Positions 22,431 through 33,998 of a stretch of DNA of 64,000 nt are shown in pieces. The notes beneath the pieces are model-generated. The model saw only the letters and a program-made list of their open reading frames with translations. It ran no database searches and was not told where the DNA came from. The translations under genes and the position numbers were made by a program. How positions within the stretch are numbered: the first letter of the stretch is position 1; each line of letters opens with the position of its first letter. This DNA is from Lentinula raphanica (Eukaryota; Basidiomycota; Agaricomycetes; Agaricales; Omphalotaceae), in contig JANVFP010000006.1 of NCBI GenBank assembly GCA_027919835.1, positions 1,550,001-1,614,000 on the forward strand, given 5' to 3'.

Positions 22431-22754
22431 TCATTGGATGGATCAACAACCATGGCCGAGTTCATGCAATCTTCAACAAAGTTCAAAATGAGCAAATGAA
22501 GCAGGTCAAATCTTACTTTGTTGCAAATGCAACTCAATTCTGCCCAGAGATTTTTGTGAACTTTCAAAGATCATAAAACACTTTAGAGATCTTGAAAGAT
22601 CCTGAAAGCATCAGAAAGCACCAGAAAGTATCAGAAAGCACACAGAGAAATTTCAGAAGCCTCAAAGAACTCAGATACTCTAGGTTCTCTGAGACTACCT
22701 AGGAATCGGGGGGTATCTCTGGGGACTCTAGAGATGAGAATATTTTTCCTGATG
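22431..22754 (+). mobile_element. Partial CATCAG-family element (right end only)
   Basis: The right terminus GAATATTTTTCCTGATG ends at 22754 and is preceded by the family block GGGGGGTATCTCTGGGGACT. No matching left end is seen. The sequence CTGCCCAGAGATTTTTGTG (22538 on) reappears in reverse complement near 52,775, next to a similar right end, so both are parts of one older composite repeat. Confidence 0.6.
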
Positions 22755-22855
22755 ATGAACAACACATCTAGTTGCATTTCTACATCTTACAAAACTCAAA
22801 CAATTACTCCAGACTGCAGCTGTTATGAAACAAGACAACATCATCAGTGTCCATG

Positions 22856-23912
22856 CATCAGGAAAAATGTATTGAGCTCTCAGCCACTAAAAGCTGCTTT
22901 CAAGCCCCCTAGGGCCTTTCAAGGCTTTGGAGCCCCCAAGGCATGCAAAGATACCCCCCAAATCCTAGGCACTCTCAGCCACTTGAAAGTTCTGGGGTAT
23001 TCTTTGAGGTGCTTTGAGGTGCTTTGAGAATCTTTGAGTGTCTTTGAGGATCTTTGAGTGTCTTTGAGTGTCTTTGAGTGTCTTTGAGAATCTTTGAGTG
23101 TCTTTGAGGAGCTTTGAGATGCTTTTCATGGCAAAAAAATATGAATAAAAATTAATTGATTCCTTTTATTTCTATTTTACATTACATTCTATTTCATATT
23201 CTTGTATTATGTAATTTCTAATTATATTATATTACATTACATAAGACTTATATAATTACAAAAATTTGTAATGTACTAGTTAATTATCAAATTATATAGA
23301 GAATCTAATCTACAAATCTCATATATAAAGTCCTTCATTGAGATATGATAACATATACAACATGTAGATAGGTAGTTAATATAGCTATATATAAGTTTGG
23401 ACCATGTGACAAACTTTTTGATTGTACATGGTTCACGGTGGCAGCCCAAATATATCATTGAAACAAAATCTTGTCAAAGTTGTCAATGGCAGTTTTTGAT
23501 GCATGTATTCTCTAGATTAAGCAAGTTCTGCAATACACTTATGTAATTTCCTATTTGGGTAATGTTTTCTTCATTTAATTTGATATTAAAAGTTGCTAAA
23601 AAGCTTTGCAAAGACTCTCAAAGACTCTCAAAGATCCTCAAAGATCCTCAAAGACCCTCAAAGATTCTCAAAGCACTACAAAACAGTTTAGTGACCTGGG
23701 TTACCTGGGCAACCTAGGTCATTGAGGCACTTTCAGAGTCCCTAGGAATTGGCCATTTCTTGAGGTGCTCTCAGATCAAAGTATATTCCTTTGAGGTTGC
23801 CTAAGAAATGCCCATTTCCCTCAGTGCTTTCTAACTCTCCCAAGCATGGACGCCCTCTAGAGAGCCTCAAAGATACTCATAGTTGCCTAGGCCTAGAGTG
23901 TTTTTCCTGATG
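22856..23912 (+). mobile_element. Long CATCAG-family element, complete
   Basis: 1,057 bp from CATCAGGAAAAATGTATTG to GAGTGTTTTTCCTGATG. Near the left end is a run of about ten units of a decamer like CTTTGAGTGT (22,996-23,120). Near the right end are complementary CTCAAAGAYY units (23,600-23,670). The centre is AT-rich and non-coding. The flanks are TG and AT, so no clean duplication. Confidence 0.82.
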
Positions 23913-23979
23913 ATGTGGGTGCAGAAAAAAATACAATGACAGCCTGGGCTCTTCATACTGCCACAAAGAACAGATAGAA

Positions 23980-24268
23980 GTGATTGAAAGTGCAGATTTT
24001 TGGCATCAACTTGCTGTGGTAGATGAAGATTTCAAGTCTATTGCTTATGTCACTAATATCTACCAAGGCAATTGCGCTTGTCCAGACATTGTGCTTTTAG
24101 CTTTCGTTGGAATGTATCTATACTTCAAGAATCTTCCTCCTGCATGTGCAAATATCTTGAAAGGCATTGGGCAGACTTCAATCAGCCTCATGATTATAGC
24201 TCTTATACTCAATTCATATGAGCGCTTGGATTCATTCAGTCATGATGCAAGTGTAAATATAATCAATG
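23980..24268 (+). pseudogene. hAT-family transposase fragment
   Basis: The frame reads VIESADFWHQLAVVDEDFKS, then ACPDIVLLAFVGMYLYFKNL, then ALILNSYERLDSF. This order (FW...L, a DV...Y helix, and ALILNPYERL before the C-terminal dimerisation region) matches basidiomycete hAT transposases. It is cut by the MITE at 24270. Beyond that only a doubtful continuation (MDHLAPNELDPEEMEAWEDG near 24,570) is seen. It is a relic without start or catalytic residues. Recognition is from memory of the family pattern. Confidence 0.55.
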
Positions 24269-24269
24269 T

Positions 24270-24493
24270 CATCAGCAAAATCACTTTATCTCTAGAGACC
24301 CTAGAGACACCCCCCAAATCCTGAACAGCCTGAGAGTACTAAAAGTACTTTGGAGTCTCTGAGAGTACTTTGAATGTCTTTGAAGATCTCTGAGGGTGCT
24401 AAATTTTCTCTGAGCACTCTGAAAGTGATAAAATCTCTCTAGGATTTGGGGGGTGTCTCTGGAGACTCCAGAGCCAGAGTGATTTTGCTGATG
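24270..24493 (-). mobile_element. CATCAG-family MITE, CAAAATC subtype, TSD GT
   Basis: 224 bp in the opposite orientation to the 14596 copy. Termini are CATCAGCAAAATCACT and GAGTGATTTTGCTGATG, flanked by GT (24268-24269, 24494-24495). It lies inside the hAT transposase relic. Confidence 0.88.
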
Positions 24494-25256
24494 GTTGATG
24501 CAATGGTAACTGAGGTGCATTGTGACCAGCCTGTGCAATAACATACACTGATGTTTACCAGCTATTTGGGAAAATTATGGATCATCTGGCCCCGAATGAG
24601 CTAGATCCTGAGGAGATGGAGGCATGGGAGGATGGCTTGCTAGGTCAAAGCCAACAATTTATGGTTGTCCGACCATTTTACTGGGTTCCCATGGATGTTA
24701 TCTGCATGTTATCTGCATTGCAGATAACATGGTTGCCTTGATTTGTGGATTTCACCTCAATAATGGAGCTGTAAATTAGTGTAGCCTCTCATTGCAGTAT
24801 ATCTCCATGTGGCCAATGTTTACTTGGCTGAGATGAATTACACGACTTTCTGTTCTGAGCATTTTAGGCAGCTATCTCTTTGATTACTATTGTCTGTGCA
24901 ACACCAAAGTCATAGTATGTGATTGGCCTTGTTTCACTTGACCAGGTAACTACAGTCACTTCATTGGAGTGGCTCAGCCTTATATTTAATTTTTTTGCAG
25001 AAACTGTTGATAATTATCATCCAGATAGTACTACAACAGACTACGACCCTGCAACCAGGTTCCTCTAAGCCATCCGACGCACCTGCGGTCTACTGTCGGT
25101 TTTACTTTGTGGGCATTTCACATATGAAATTTTCAAGTTTGACCGGGTATGATTACACATTCACCCTTTGTATTGATTGCCCACCTATATAACCTGTATA
25201 GTCGTTTTTGCTTTTTTGCAGCTGTTTGTTGTGCGCTCAGTCCTGGGCGTCAACAG
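24494..25256. other. Interval without a confident feature
   Basis: There is a short coding-like stretch (QLFGKIMDHLAPNELDPEEM) near 24,560-24,700 but no gene structure. The rest shows nothing I can name. Confidence 0.4.
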
Positions 25257-25259
25257 TAT

Positions 25260-27402
25260 CACGAGACTGGTTTGGAAATCCCGCGTGCGAAAGGCATGCC
25301 AAAAAACGCGGCACAAACTAAATCAATTTTTGGCAAGAATTTCCTACTTAAAATAAATTAGATTTCATATGTAATCCTAGTCAAAAAATGAATCTTAATT
25401 TTTGTCTGATTTCACACGAAAAAGGCAATGAAATTTTTGTATCATTTTGTATACAATTTTCTGACCATTTCCCATATAATTTGATCCTGATTTCATTTTA
25501 AAAACAAAGTGATTTTAGCCAAGATCCTGATCTCGATTTCGAAAGAAAAGATCTCTCCCTTTCACAAGAAAAACACATGGCAAGCTTTGACCACTTTCTT
25601 CCACAAAACATTTTGGATTTCAAGGGTCTCCAGCATCCTGGGCAGCATCCTGGGTGACCTGTGACATCGGGGAGATTCGGGCTCAGATGGCGTGGGAGTT
25701 TATGATGACTAAGCTACTTTTGGGAGTGCATGACTAAGCTGTATCTTTCCTTTTATAGGTCTTCTCTCTTCTCTCAACTTCCAAAGCCCTGTATGTAAGT
25801 GCAATGATCAGACATATCTTTCTGACTCTATTTTCAAACATCCAAGAGCGATAGAATGTGTCATGTATTTGGACGATCACAACCTTAGGCGGGGCAGAAC
25901 ATGTTCCTTATGCCGTTGCTGCTTGAAGAAGCAGAGGATAAACGATTGTGTCTCAGGTGAATGTCCAACTTGTATGGAAAATAAAGATCTCGACATGTTG
26001 CTTCCGGCCTTGATACAACGTTCATACATCAAGTATACATAGGCTGTGGGATGTACATTGCGGACAATATAGTCTGGGTCTTTCGGCGCATTTTAGCTCT
26101 AACAATAAATGTGCAATTGACTCTGAGAGGAATGCTGAGCAAACTGCCTTGCGATACAAACGAATAGATGCAAACCTGATCTGCGCCGTCTTGTTACTGC
26201 TATGAGGGCCATCCAAATTCTGTCCAAGCAGGGACATCGTCTGTCCCATTCTGCTCTTCGTCGACGGACATTTCTTGTCATACCAATTTTCCATTGGTAT
26301 CCATAATCGAGGTACACGTAAAGATAACCTGGACCGTCAGCGCGTGATGTCGGGCGCAATTTCCTTGATGCGTATGCAGCGCGCAATGCGTGGGTGGAGC
26401 GCTTTGACATATTGAGAGCCCAGCTACGCTCTGGGGGGCAGAGAGATATAAAAAAAGGAGGGCATTGAAGATGTAAGGTGAAAAGAATGAAAAAAGCTGT
26501 GGGTCGATGGGATCAATGGAAGCAACACCTTATTGGTCGTCGGACATCGATTGCTACTACAATCGTTTATGAATGCATATGCATGTATAGATGTTGTGTG
26601 AACTCCTGGAGTTCATATGCTTTTTAAACCATCAAAAAACGTCAAAAAATAATTTGTTTGAAAAGGAACTTGAGGACACCAAGGGAATTTCAACTTGAGC
26701 ATAACAGATGGATCATGGGCTGGCTGGCTGCGCCTGAGTTATTCAGACTTCAAACTTGGTGTAGATGTGGTTTATTAAGTGTGATCCATATTGGCTGGCT
26801 CTCGGACGTTTGATAATAGAGTCAGAAAGATATGTAGAAATCATTGCACTTACATACAGGGCTTTAGATGTAGGGCTTTGGAAGTTGAGAGAAGAGAGAA
26901 GACCTATAAAAGGAAAGATACAGCTTAGTCATGCACTTCCAAAAGTAGCTTAGTCATCATAAACTCCCACGCCATCTGAGCCCGAATCTCCCCGATGTCA
27001 CAGGTCACCCAGGATGCTGCCCAGGATGCTGGAGACCCTCGAAATCCGAAACATTTTGTGGAAGAAAGTGGTCAAAGCTTGCCATGTGTTTTTCTTGTGA
27101 AAGGGAGAGATCTTTTCTTTCGAAATCGAGATCAGGATCTCGGCTAAAACCACTTTGTTTTTAAAATGAAATCAGGATCAAATTATATGGGAAATGGTCA
27201 GAAAATTGTATACAAAATGATACAAAAATTTCATTGCCTTTTTTGTGTGAAATCAGACAAAAATTAAGATTCATTTTTTGACTAAGATTACATATGAAAT
27301 CTAATTTATTTTAAGTAGGAAATTCTTGCCGAAAATTGATTTGGTTTATGCCGCGTTTTTCGGCACGCCTTTTGCGCGCGGGATTTCCGAACCAGTCTCG
27401 TG
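25260..27402. mobile_element. Foldback-type element with ~600-bp arms, TSD TAT
   Basis: The left arm (25260-25850) and right arm (26798-27402) are inverted copies over about 590-605 bp, with scattered mismatches and one small insertion in the right arm. Termini are CACGAGACTGGTTTGGAAAT and its near-complement. TAT flanks both sides (25257-25259, 27403-27405). The unique middle encodes the GIY-YIG-like protein at 26022-26410. CAC termini with a 3-bp duplication hint at a CACTA/CMC relationship, but the very long arms are unusual for that group. Confidence 0.82.
26022..26410 (-). CDS. Small GIY-YIG/T5orf172-type nuclease-like protein
   Basis: The first exon starts MSKRSTHALRAAYASRKLRP (ATG 26410) and contains GYLYVYLDYGYQWKIGMTRN, a GIY-YIG fold signature (GYLYVY for GIY, WKIGMT for YIG). 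RRRRAEWDRRCPCLDRIW follows. A 55-bp intron (GTTTGC...CTCTCAG) restores the conserved continuation SESIAHLLLELKCAERPRLY and then CPQCTSHSLCILDV, stop at 26022-26024. The Glu of SESIAHLLL is where the family's catalytic glutamate should be. The spliced product is about 110 residues with no lesion. The intron is inferred from the frame change and the conserved join; its donor is weak. Activity is unknown; it may be a nicking enzyme or only DNA-binding. Confidence 0.65.
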
Positions 27403-27794
27403 TATCTTGTTTCCTCATCTTTCATGCTGTTATTGCATGCTCAATCCTGGGCGTGGGCAGTGTTTCAATTGCATACTTTCCAGCTTATCTTGAACGTTTC
27501 ATGCTCTAAAACCTGAAAGATAGTTGAGGAAGGAACAGAGCATCGAGTAGTATGTGTTCCAGTTTTTGACAGTGCGTGGACTGGTCTGAGATTCTCTTAG
27601 CACCGCTCCAGCTGAATATTTGGCAAAATAACACGACTGTTTACTCTGCCCAAGTTTTCATTACATAAACATATTTCTCAAGTGCGCGATGAGCATTGGC
27701 ATCTTCTCCTTGACTTCGTCGATGATCCGCTCATGGAGCCTCAACAACAGACCGGTCAAAAACGCCGTTGGTTTCAACCTTTGTTATCTGTTTG
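27403..27794. other. Interval without a confident feature
   Basis: A coding-looking stretch near 27,690-27,780 (HWHLLLDFVDDPLMEP) may be part of the gene relic that continues beyond the solo LTR. Nothing else is recognisable. The phrase TCCTGGGCGT occurs here and also just left of the foldback element. Confidence 0.4.
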
Positions 27795-28489
27795 TGTTAG
27801 GGTCGTGCCAGATAGGGTCGGAGGGGTCCGGAGATTCCGGAGTCGGACTTAGTAGGTCCTGAGATTGGACTTAGGAAGTACTGAGCAGGTAGGAAAGTAT
27901 ACAAGACCCTACAGATGGTTGCGGGACTTGGTGCTGTTATTGACCAACACCTTCTACTTGTTGCATGTCCCTGAGGGCAGGTGACGAACCGTGGGAAGGT
28001 TGAAGTTGGAGTTGGAGTCGGACTAAACAGAGAGTAGAACGGACTAGATGTGAAGGCAGAGGTTGTACTAGATAGGACTGAAACTAGTACCAGAGGTAAC
28101 TAGGCTATACCCAAGTTGACCCAAGTCGATTTTGAGGTTAAGCCTACAGTACAAACTACTAAGGCTTATATACCAGTCTTGGAGTAATCAAGTTCCGAGG
28201 CTGTCAAGTAATTAACAATAACTATTGTAAAGTCATAACAAAAGAATGAATGTACTTATTGTAAAATAAAAGACAATAAGAGTGATAAGCATAAAGACAA
28301 TAAAGACTGTGGCTGTGCCTCCGAATCGGATTGGAGTTACACACTAATAAGGAAGCAAACATTAAGTACAAGCTCTGGAGTCGAAGCCATCAGAGTAGAA
28401 ATAACAAACATAAAATGAGTGTGAGGGGATTAGGGAGGGGTCTGGACTGGAATCGGATCGGAGTCGAAGGTATGAACTTGAATATAACA
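27795..28489 (-). mobile_element. Solo LTR of the gag-only family, TSD GTTTG
   Basis: 695 bp, TGTTAGGGTCG...GAATATAACA, clearly the same LTR as at 19291. It is more diverged, with a deletion around the GTCGGA stretch. GTTTG is duplicated at both edges (27790-27794, 28490-28494). It is the product of LTR-LTR recombination. Confidence 0.92.
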
Positions 28490-28494
28490 GTTTG

Positions 28495-29665
28495 TCTTAA
28501 GAAGAAGACACCGAATTATCTCGAGCATCATCATTCTCAACGCAGATGGAAACAAGCTGCTGAGAAAGATACTGCACTGGACTCCACTGTGTCCAATGGA
28601 ATGCGTACTCGCTTGGCTGCCACTGTTTCTCAAGTCAACACAGACTTTAATTGTGACATTCTGCAACAATCTACGTCTGGTTACTTGGGCCATGAAAGGG
28701 TCAATGACAGTGTGCACGCCCTTTGACAGGAGCAGTCTCTAGCTGATCTGACTGGTGAAGGCTCGCTTGGTAGCTTTGAAGTCATCTCTGCTAATGTTGA
28801 AAATCCGTATGTAATCTCACTGTATATATGACACTTGTACTGATCATCTTTTAGGGAGCCTATGCTGCTTACAGACAGCAAACACCGTGTGTTTGCTGCA
28901 CGAGTACCTCCACCAGCTGGTGACAGAGGCTTTCAGAAAGCAGCTGTAGAAGCTGCGGATGTCTTAGAGCAGTACTGTCCTGTGTTGTTTAATAAGAATG
29001 AACCCTATCCTGGTCACCGTCAAGGTGATTTTGCAGTGAAGGCAGTAGGTGTGTCCTTCGGGGGAGGTCAGAAGGTGCAAGTTTTGTTTTATGTAGAGAT
29101 TGTTCTTATTATCGTTCAATAGCATCCAAAAAGGATATACCATCCTGAAATCGACCTCCAGCTTTTAACGGACATATGTGAAAGGCCATGCATCACACGT
29201 CTGGCTGTACACGCATCAATGGCATTTCAAACTTGGGTGCCCAACCTCTACAACTTTTATGTCAAATACATGAGACATTTGAAAGCCCTTTTTCCCGATA
29301 GTTCTTTCATCTTCTCCAACCGTGTATTTGCTTGTTGCACTATCAATTTCGGGCCTCAAACAGTTATGATTGAACATCTCAACAACCTGAACTATATCTT
29401 TGGGTGGTGCACGATTACTGCTCTAGGTTCGTTCAACCACCGCGCAGGTGGTCATTTCGTGCTGTAGGATCTCAAACAGGTCATAGAACTTCCTGCTGGC
29501 TGGACAATGCTTATTTCATCGTCCTATCTCTGCCATTCTAACACACGCTTGCAGCCAGGGGAAAAATGGTACTCCCTGACCCAGTACAGTCACTGCTGGT
29601 GGTCTCTTCCATGTAATAGACAATGAGGGAAAAACACGAAAGTTGATGTCACGTTGCAAAAGAGA
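28495..29665 (+). pseudogene. TET/JBP-like 2-oxoglutarate/Fe(II) dioxygenase relic
   Basis: Spliced reading gives GDFAVKAVGVSFGGGQKHPK, then NFGPQTVMIEHLNNLNYIFG, WCTITALGSFNHRAGGHFVL, stop, DLKQVIELPAGWTML and LCHSNTRLQPGEKWYSLTQY. This is the double-stranded beta-helix of fungal TET/JBP proteins (5-methylcytosine oxidases), often encoded beside KDZ transposases. The HxD metal motif reads HLN: the Asp is Asn. The Trp after HFVL is an in-frame TAG (29465-29467). The distal His of HSN is kept. The 5' part has been displaced or cut by the solo LTR. Family call rests on the GGH...L.DL..V and HSN...GE...S.TQY pattern. Confidence 0.65.
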
Positions 29666-30214
29666 AGCTGCTGAAGAGCTATAGCGCTTGCGACTAAGAC
29701 AGGATCTCAACTGTTACTCGACTGTGGAGCAATTGCCAGGTGTTACCACCTTGGATTAGTGTATGCATCTTGCCTTCTGTAGAAATATATAATCAAACAT
29801 CTTTACTTGTCTTATTGGCTTGTCTCTGTGACACATCGGTAATTTCAGTATAGATTCCATTCTTGATCAACTTGTATAATGTTGTTAATGCACACCTAAG
29901 TGCACAGATTCAAATATGCATTTTAAACCATGTAAGAAAATAGAACAATGACATTCAAGACATTCTTTAGACACATCTATTATATAGTACAATCGTGGTG
30001 CTGTAAATTTACAAAGGCACTTCCCAAGATAGCCAGTTACACATTTCAAAAGCACGAGGGTTTGTGCACAAGGAATTGCGACAATCAAAAGCCATCTTCT
30101 ACTTGTACGAGCCCCAATCTAGATCAGGTTCACTGACTTTGGATAATCCTCCCCAGTCATACCTAGCGCAACCCCTATGACCAAATGACCGGCGCCACAG
30201 GCGGGGACAGCTTT
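29666..30214. other. Interval with no recognisable feature
   Basis: No inverted repeats, coding motifs or RNA genes were found here. Confidence 0.5.
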
Positions 30215-30457
30215 CATCAGGAAAAACTATCCTATGCCTAGGGCCTCCAAAGATACCCCCTAAATCCTCAGAACTCTGAAAGATCCTAAGGAGACCTAAG
30301 CCCTCTAGGTTTTTTGAGGCTTATTTGAGTTTCCCTAGGCATCTCTGAGTTGCTTTGAGGATCTTTCAGGATCTTTGAGCTCTTTGAGGCTCTTTAGGGA
30401 GCCTAGGATTTGGGGGGTATCTTTCAGGGCCCTGGGCTAGAGACCTTTTTCCTGATG
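30215..30457 (+). mobile_element. CATCAG-family MITE, GAAAAA subtype, TSD TT
   Basis: 243 bp with termini CATCAGGAAAAAC and CTTTTTCCTGATG, flanked by TT on both sides (30213-30214, 30458-30459). The internal GGATTTGGGGGGTATCTTT block is present. Confidence 0.87.
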
Positions 30458-30562
30458 TTCCATGCATGGATGTGCCATATGCTGATTCGTGTCAAGTAGT
30501 GGAGCGACTCTGCAACTTATCAACCTCTTCCTCTGGAACAGAGTAACTGACTCTGTGCAAAT

Positions 30563-30780
30563 CACCTGTACAGCCCTAAACCAGGCTTGTACAGAAGCAT
30601 TGTACCGTGCGTACAATGCCTTGTACAGAAGGGGTTAAGGTCAACTCAGCCTAGGTGGATAAAGGGTGGTCAACTTAGAGTTAAAATCAGTCGGAGCGGG
30701 TAGGTGATGACTCCGGGTGGTCACGGGTTATTCCGGATATGTCGGACGCTGTCATCAACAATGCTCGGGCCTTCAAAATT
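30563..30780 (+). repeat. Left terminal inverted repeat of the KDZ transposon
   Basis: It pairs with 42701-42919 in reverse complement. Both share TGTACAGCCCTAAACCAG at the tip and CCGGATATG.CGGAC near the inner edge. The arms differ by a few percent, with the largest differences around 30,700-30,740. Confidence 0.9.
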
Positions 30781-30844
30781 TTTGTTCGCAGTATACAGAA
30801 TAGCATTGTGAATGAACATATATATTTGAAAGGCTACATAGAGG

Positions 30845-33800
30845 TCATTCATCAATGGTTAGGTCCATAGCCATGTCACAATGATGTGCAAATGTCTCTT
30901 CCTCCTCCTCATCTCCGTCGTCATCCTCCTTCCATTCGCTCAGCTCCTCATTGTCAACGTCAGCCATCAAAGTATCATCTTCATTCATCTGTGTTCCTGG
31001 GTGGAAGTGGCGGCAGTTGGCTGGATCAAAGCCGGTCAGCTTTTTGATAGCATGGAGTCGTTGTTTATGTAGTGAATTGAATCGTGACTTCTCCTCCCAA
31101 TAGCGTCGAATCTGTAGTGCCAGAGCAGGGTCCTCGATTTCGACCTGGTCAGCCTTATGGCAGAGAAATCGCTCCTCGTCTTGCATGTATGTCAAAAGTC
31201 TCTTGATCTCTACATGGAGGCGGTCTAACTCCTCCTCTGCACGAATCAGCTTGAAGAATCGAAACATAAGAAGTCGATTGCTAGGCGTTGCCCATTTCTT
31301 CTCCCGGACATCCTCCCTAGTGTCCCTGAGGATGTCGAATTCACTGAGAAAAGAGTAGTCGACCACCTCATCCCAGCTAATGGCCCGCCGAGGAGGCCGA
31401 AGAGCAGCAGCGGCGTCATTATAGGCAACGATTGCAGCCTGTATAGATTTTGACCGGGTTTTAAGGGAGTTGGCAATCATCTTCCGCATTTTGTAGCCTG
31501 AAAAGCTGTTGAGAACTGGCACAAATTGTGTCTAAGTGCTTACCAGTCCCTGCGATGTTAAGCCTTGACATTTCAAAGATCCGAGACACCAACAGCTGCT
31601 CCAACCTGTCCAATGCCTTTCGGTACTCTGCCTCCTTGACCATCTTCTTAGCTGCTTCCCATTCATCACAGCCTGGAACCCAGCGAAGTGTGATCTCAAG
31701 CTTCTGCTCTAATGCTTGAACATCCGCGATGAGTTTTCGTTCATTTTCTTGCTCGTTACGATGGGTAGTTTCAACGCCGTTGATTTTCCTTCTAGCTGCT
31801 GGTGTGTTTGTTTCAGGGCTATAGGCCAGCCAAGCTGACCGCGCTTGGTGAAGACGATCCTCACAGGTTCGGAGAGCAATCAGCTTGGCAAAATATTCCA
31901 TCTCGAGCGTCTCCCTAGGCGGCGTTCGGGCAAGGTTTCGAAGATATTCCCCTTCTTCGACGAGCCATCCATAGAAAACTTCTGCTGATGTAATCCCAGC
32001 TGCAACCATGCTCTCTCGAAGGACGTTTCTAGTGCGGATTACACCGAGAGCTTGCTTATAGTTGCCATATATAAACTTGCTGATGTTCGAGTACGTCTCC
32101 AAATCCTTGTAATAGATGAACTCTTCAATGGACTGTCGGCGATGGAAAGCGGATTGATAACGTGTAACAGGAGCAAGGGAGTTGGATACATTGAAGTATC
32201 GTTCGCAGCCTTCACCATCTTCTAAGCCCACCCCGACGACATAGAGCATAAGGAACAGAAGCTGGCAAGCTCGCTCATGGGCATACCCGTGCATCGCTCC
32301 GACAACGGGAACAAGTAGAGACCAGCGGGCAAGCGGTGCAAGGGGGCTTCTAGCAATGGTCTTTGAAGTCTTGCATGCGATATCGTAGACAGTAGCCAGT
32401 TGGCCAGCCGGAGAATCTTTGCCAAATTTTTCAAGCTCGTCTTTCTCAGCGGCCATGAAGGTGTGCAAAATAGCCAATGGATACTGGGCACTGTCATTCA
32501 GTGTTGAGGGTGGAGATGGTAAGGATTTGAAGAAAAAACTCACCGCTTGCCGCTTTTGATCATGTCGCACGCCAGCAACAGCACCATGTGCCGGCAGAGT
32601 AGAACAAACCATCCGTTCTCGAAGAATTTAGCGCTTGATTTAACGGTGTTCTTTTCTTGCATGTTGTGCCATCGCTCCTCGCACTGACTCTCAAGCCAGG
32701 AATGCTCAGACGATGGGGCTCCAGCAGCATCCATGTCGTTCCATTTACTCTCATTCCAAGCATCTGTCTCCGCTCGTGAGAGAAAGTACTCCTCCCCAGC
32801 AACCCGTCGATCGATCCTTTCTCGTGAGCGGGGCGGTATATCAACACCATTTTCTTCCCTCTCTTGCAGAACATCAGACTTTCGCTCTACACGCTTTAGG
32901 GAGTCGTTCCCATCCATGGTCACAATCATCCGTACAGCCAGCTTGGAGTCCTCCTTCAGTTGATATTGGCAAGCGGGACAGGCGTTAAGCATACGCCAAC
33001 TTCGACCGCTTCGACCTAATGATTGACAAGTTCGTTTCCGAACACCTCTGATGATAGCAAGGTAGACATCCAAAGCGTCATAGAGCTGGGTAGAGAGGTA
33101 GGGTTTAAACGCGATACCCTCGACATCACACATTGCTTTGGCAAAAGGCTGAACGCCAAGGCGGGGGCAACGAACGAACAGCTTATGGTAGAGGGATATC
33201 GTTCGAATGGTGAAGCCGGTGGAATGCTTTAGAGGAGCGGTGGGAATAATGCCGTTCCGAACCAGCCTGGCAGATAACCAGCGGTCAGCAGACGGGGGAA
33301 TGGTTCTATATGAGGAGCCTGAGGATCTCGAATGTAAGCCCAGGTATGCTTGGGTAGAGGAAGGCAGCAAGCTCACCAAATATATCAAAAACCTCAAGGC
33401 TAAAATCTTCGTCCGTCAAATTGTCGGAGGCAGAACGTCCATGGTCTTGTCCGTTGTCCTCCTGAAGGCACCAGTCAAGATATGCAGTGACAAGGTCCTC
33501 TATCTGTCCTTCCCACTGGTATGTATTTCGGGTGTCCGTTCGGTTGCGGCGATTTCTGAAGTCGCGATATTCAACCCGAACTTCTTGAGCCCGATAATCC
33601 TCCCCTTCAGTATCTCCAGCCTCCGACTCCTCATCTGAAGTCCAACCATCGTCACCGCCGCTGAAGGCTACAAAGTTCAAAGGTGTGTCTTGTTCCAGAG
33701 TATGCATAGGCGTTGGTGCGCGAGATCGAGATGGAGACGTTGAAGCATCGAAGTTCTGAAAGGGTTGTAGGAGGGTGCTTCTCATTTCGGCCTCTGCACC

Positions 33801-33998
33801 TTTTTTTCGTAGCAAGTTTTGTTGAGACTGACGAAGCTTCGCGACCGGTTTCCGATGGAATTTAGATGATTGCGATTGCGTTCGAGAATCGCCCAGAAGT
33901 CCATGAGCGGGCACGCGTATGTGGTTGTTGGTCTGGGGTCTGGGGTTCTTGACTCGCAAGGCCTGGGCTCGTTGGTTGAACCGTCGAGAGCTGGACAT
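30845..33998 (-). CDS. KDZ (Kyakuja-Dileera-Zisupton) transposase
   Basis: Four exons (33998-33377, 33318-32544, 32490-31544, 31497-30845) join in frame to 2,997 nt, a 998-residue protein plus stop. The splices give DIF|GSSYRTIPPSA, SGKR|AQYPLAILH and IAGT|GYKMRKMI. The N-terminus is basic and low-complexity. The middle has the zinc-binding NACPACQYQL and the core TMDGNDSLKRV, which supplies a conserved acidic residue. The third exon has AMHGYAHERACQLLF and GVGLEDGEGCERYFNVSN, then SAFHRRQSIEEF, the KDZ family signature. A long coiled-coil C-terminus ends in an acidic tail (MAMDLTIDE). No lesion is visible, so the element may be mobile. It would bind and cut the inverted repeats. Confidence 0.9.

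Noticed and set aside
22996..23120. Regular short repeats resembling a CRISPR array
   Set aside because: The decamers are contiguous with no unique spacers, lie inside a transposon, and the organism is a fungus.
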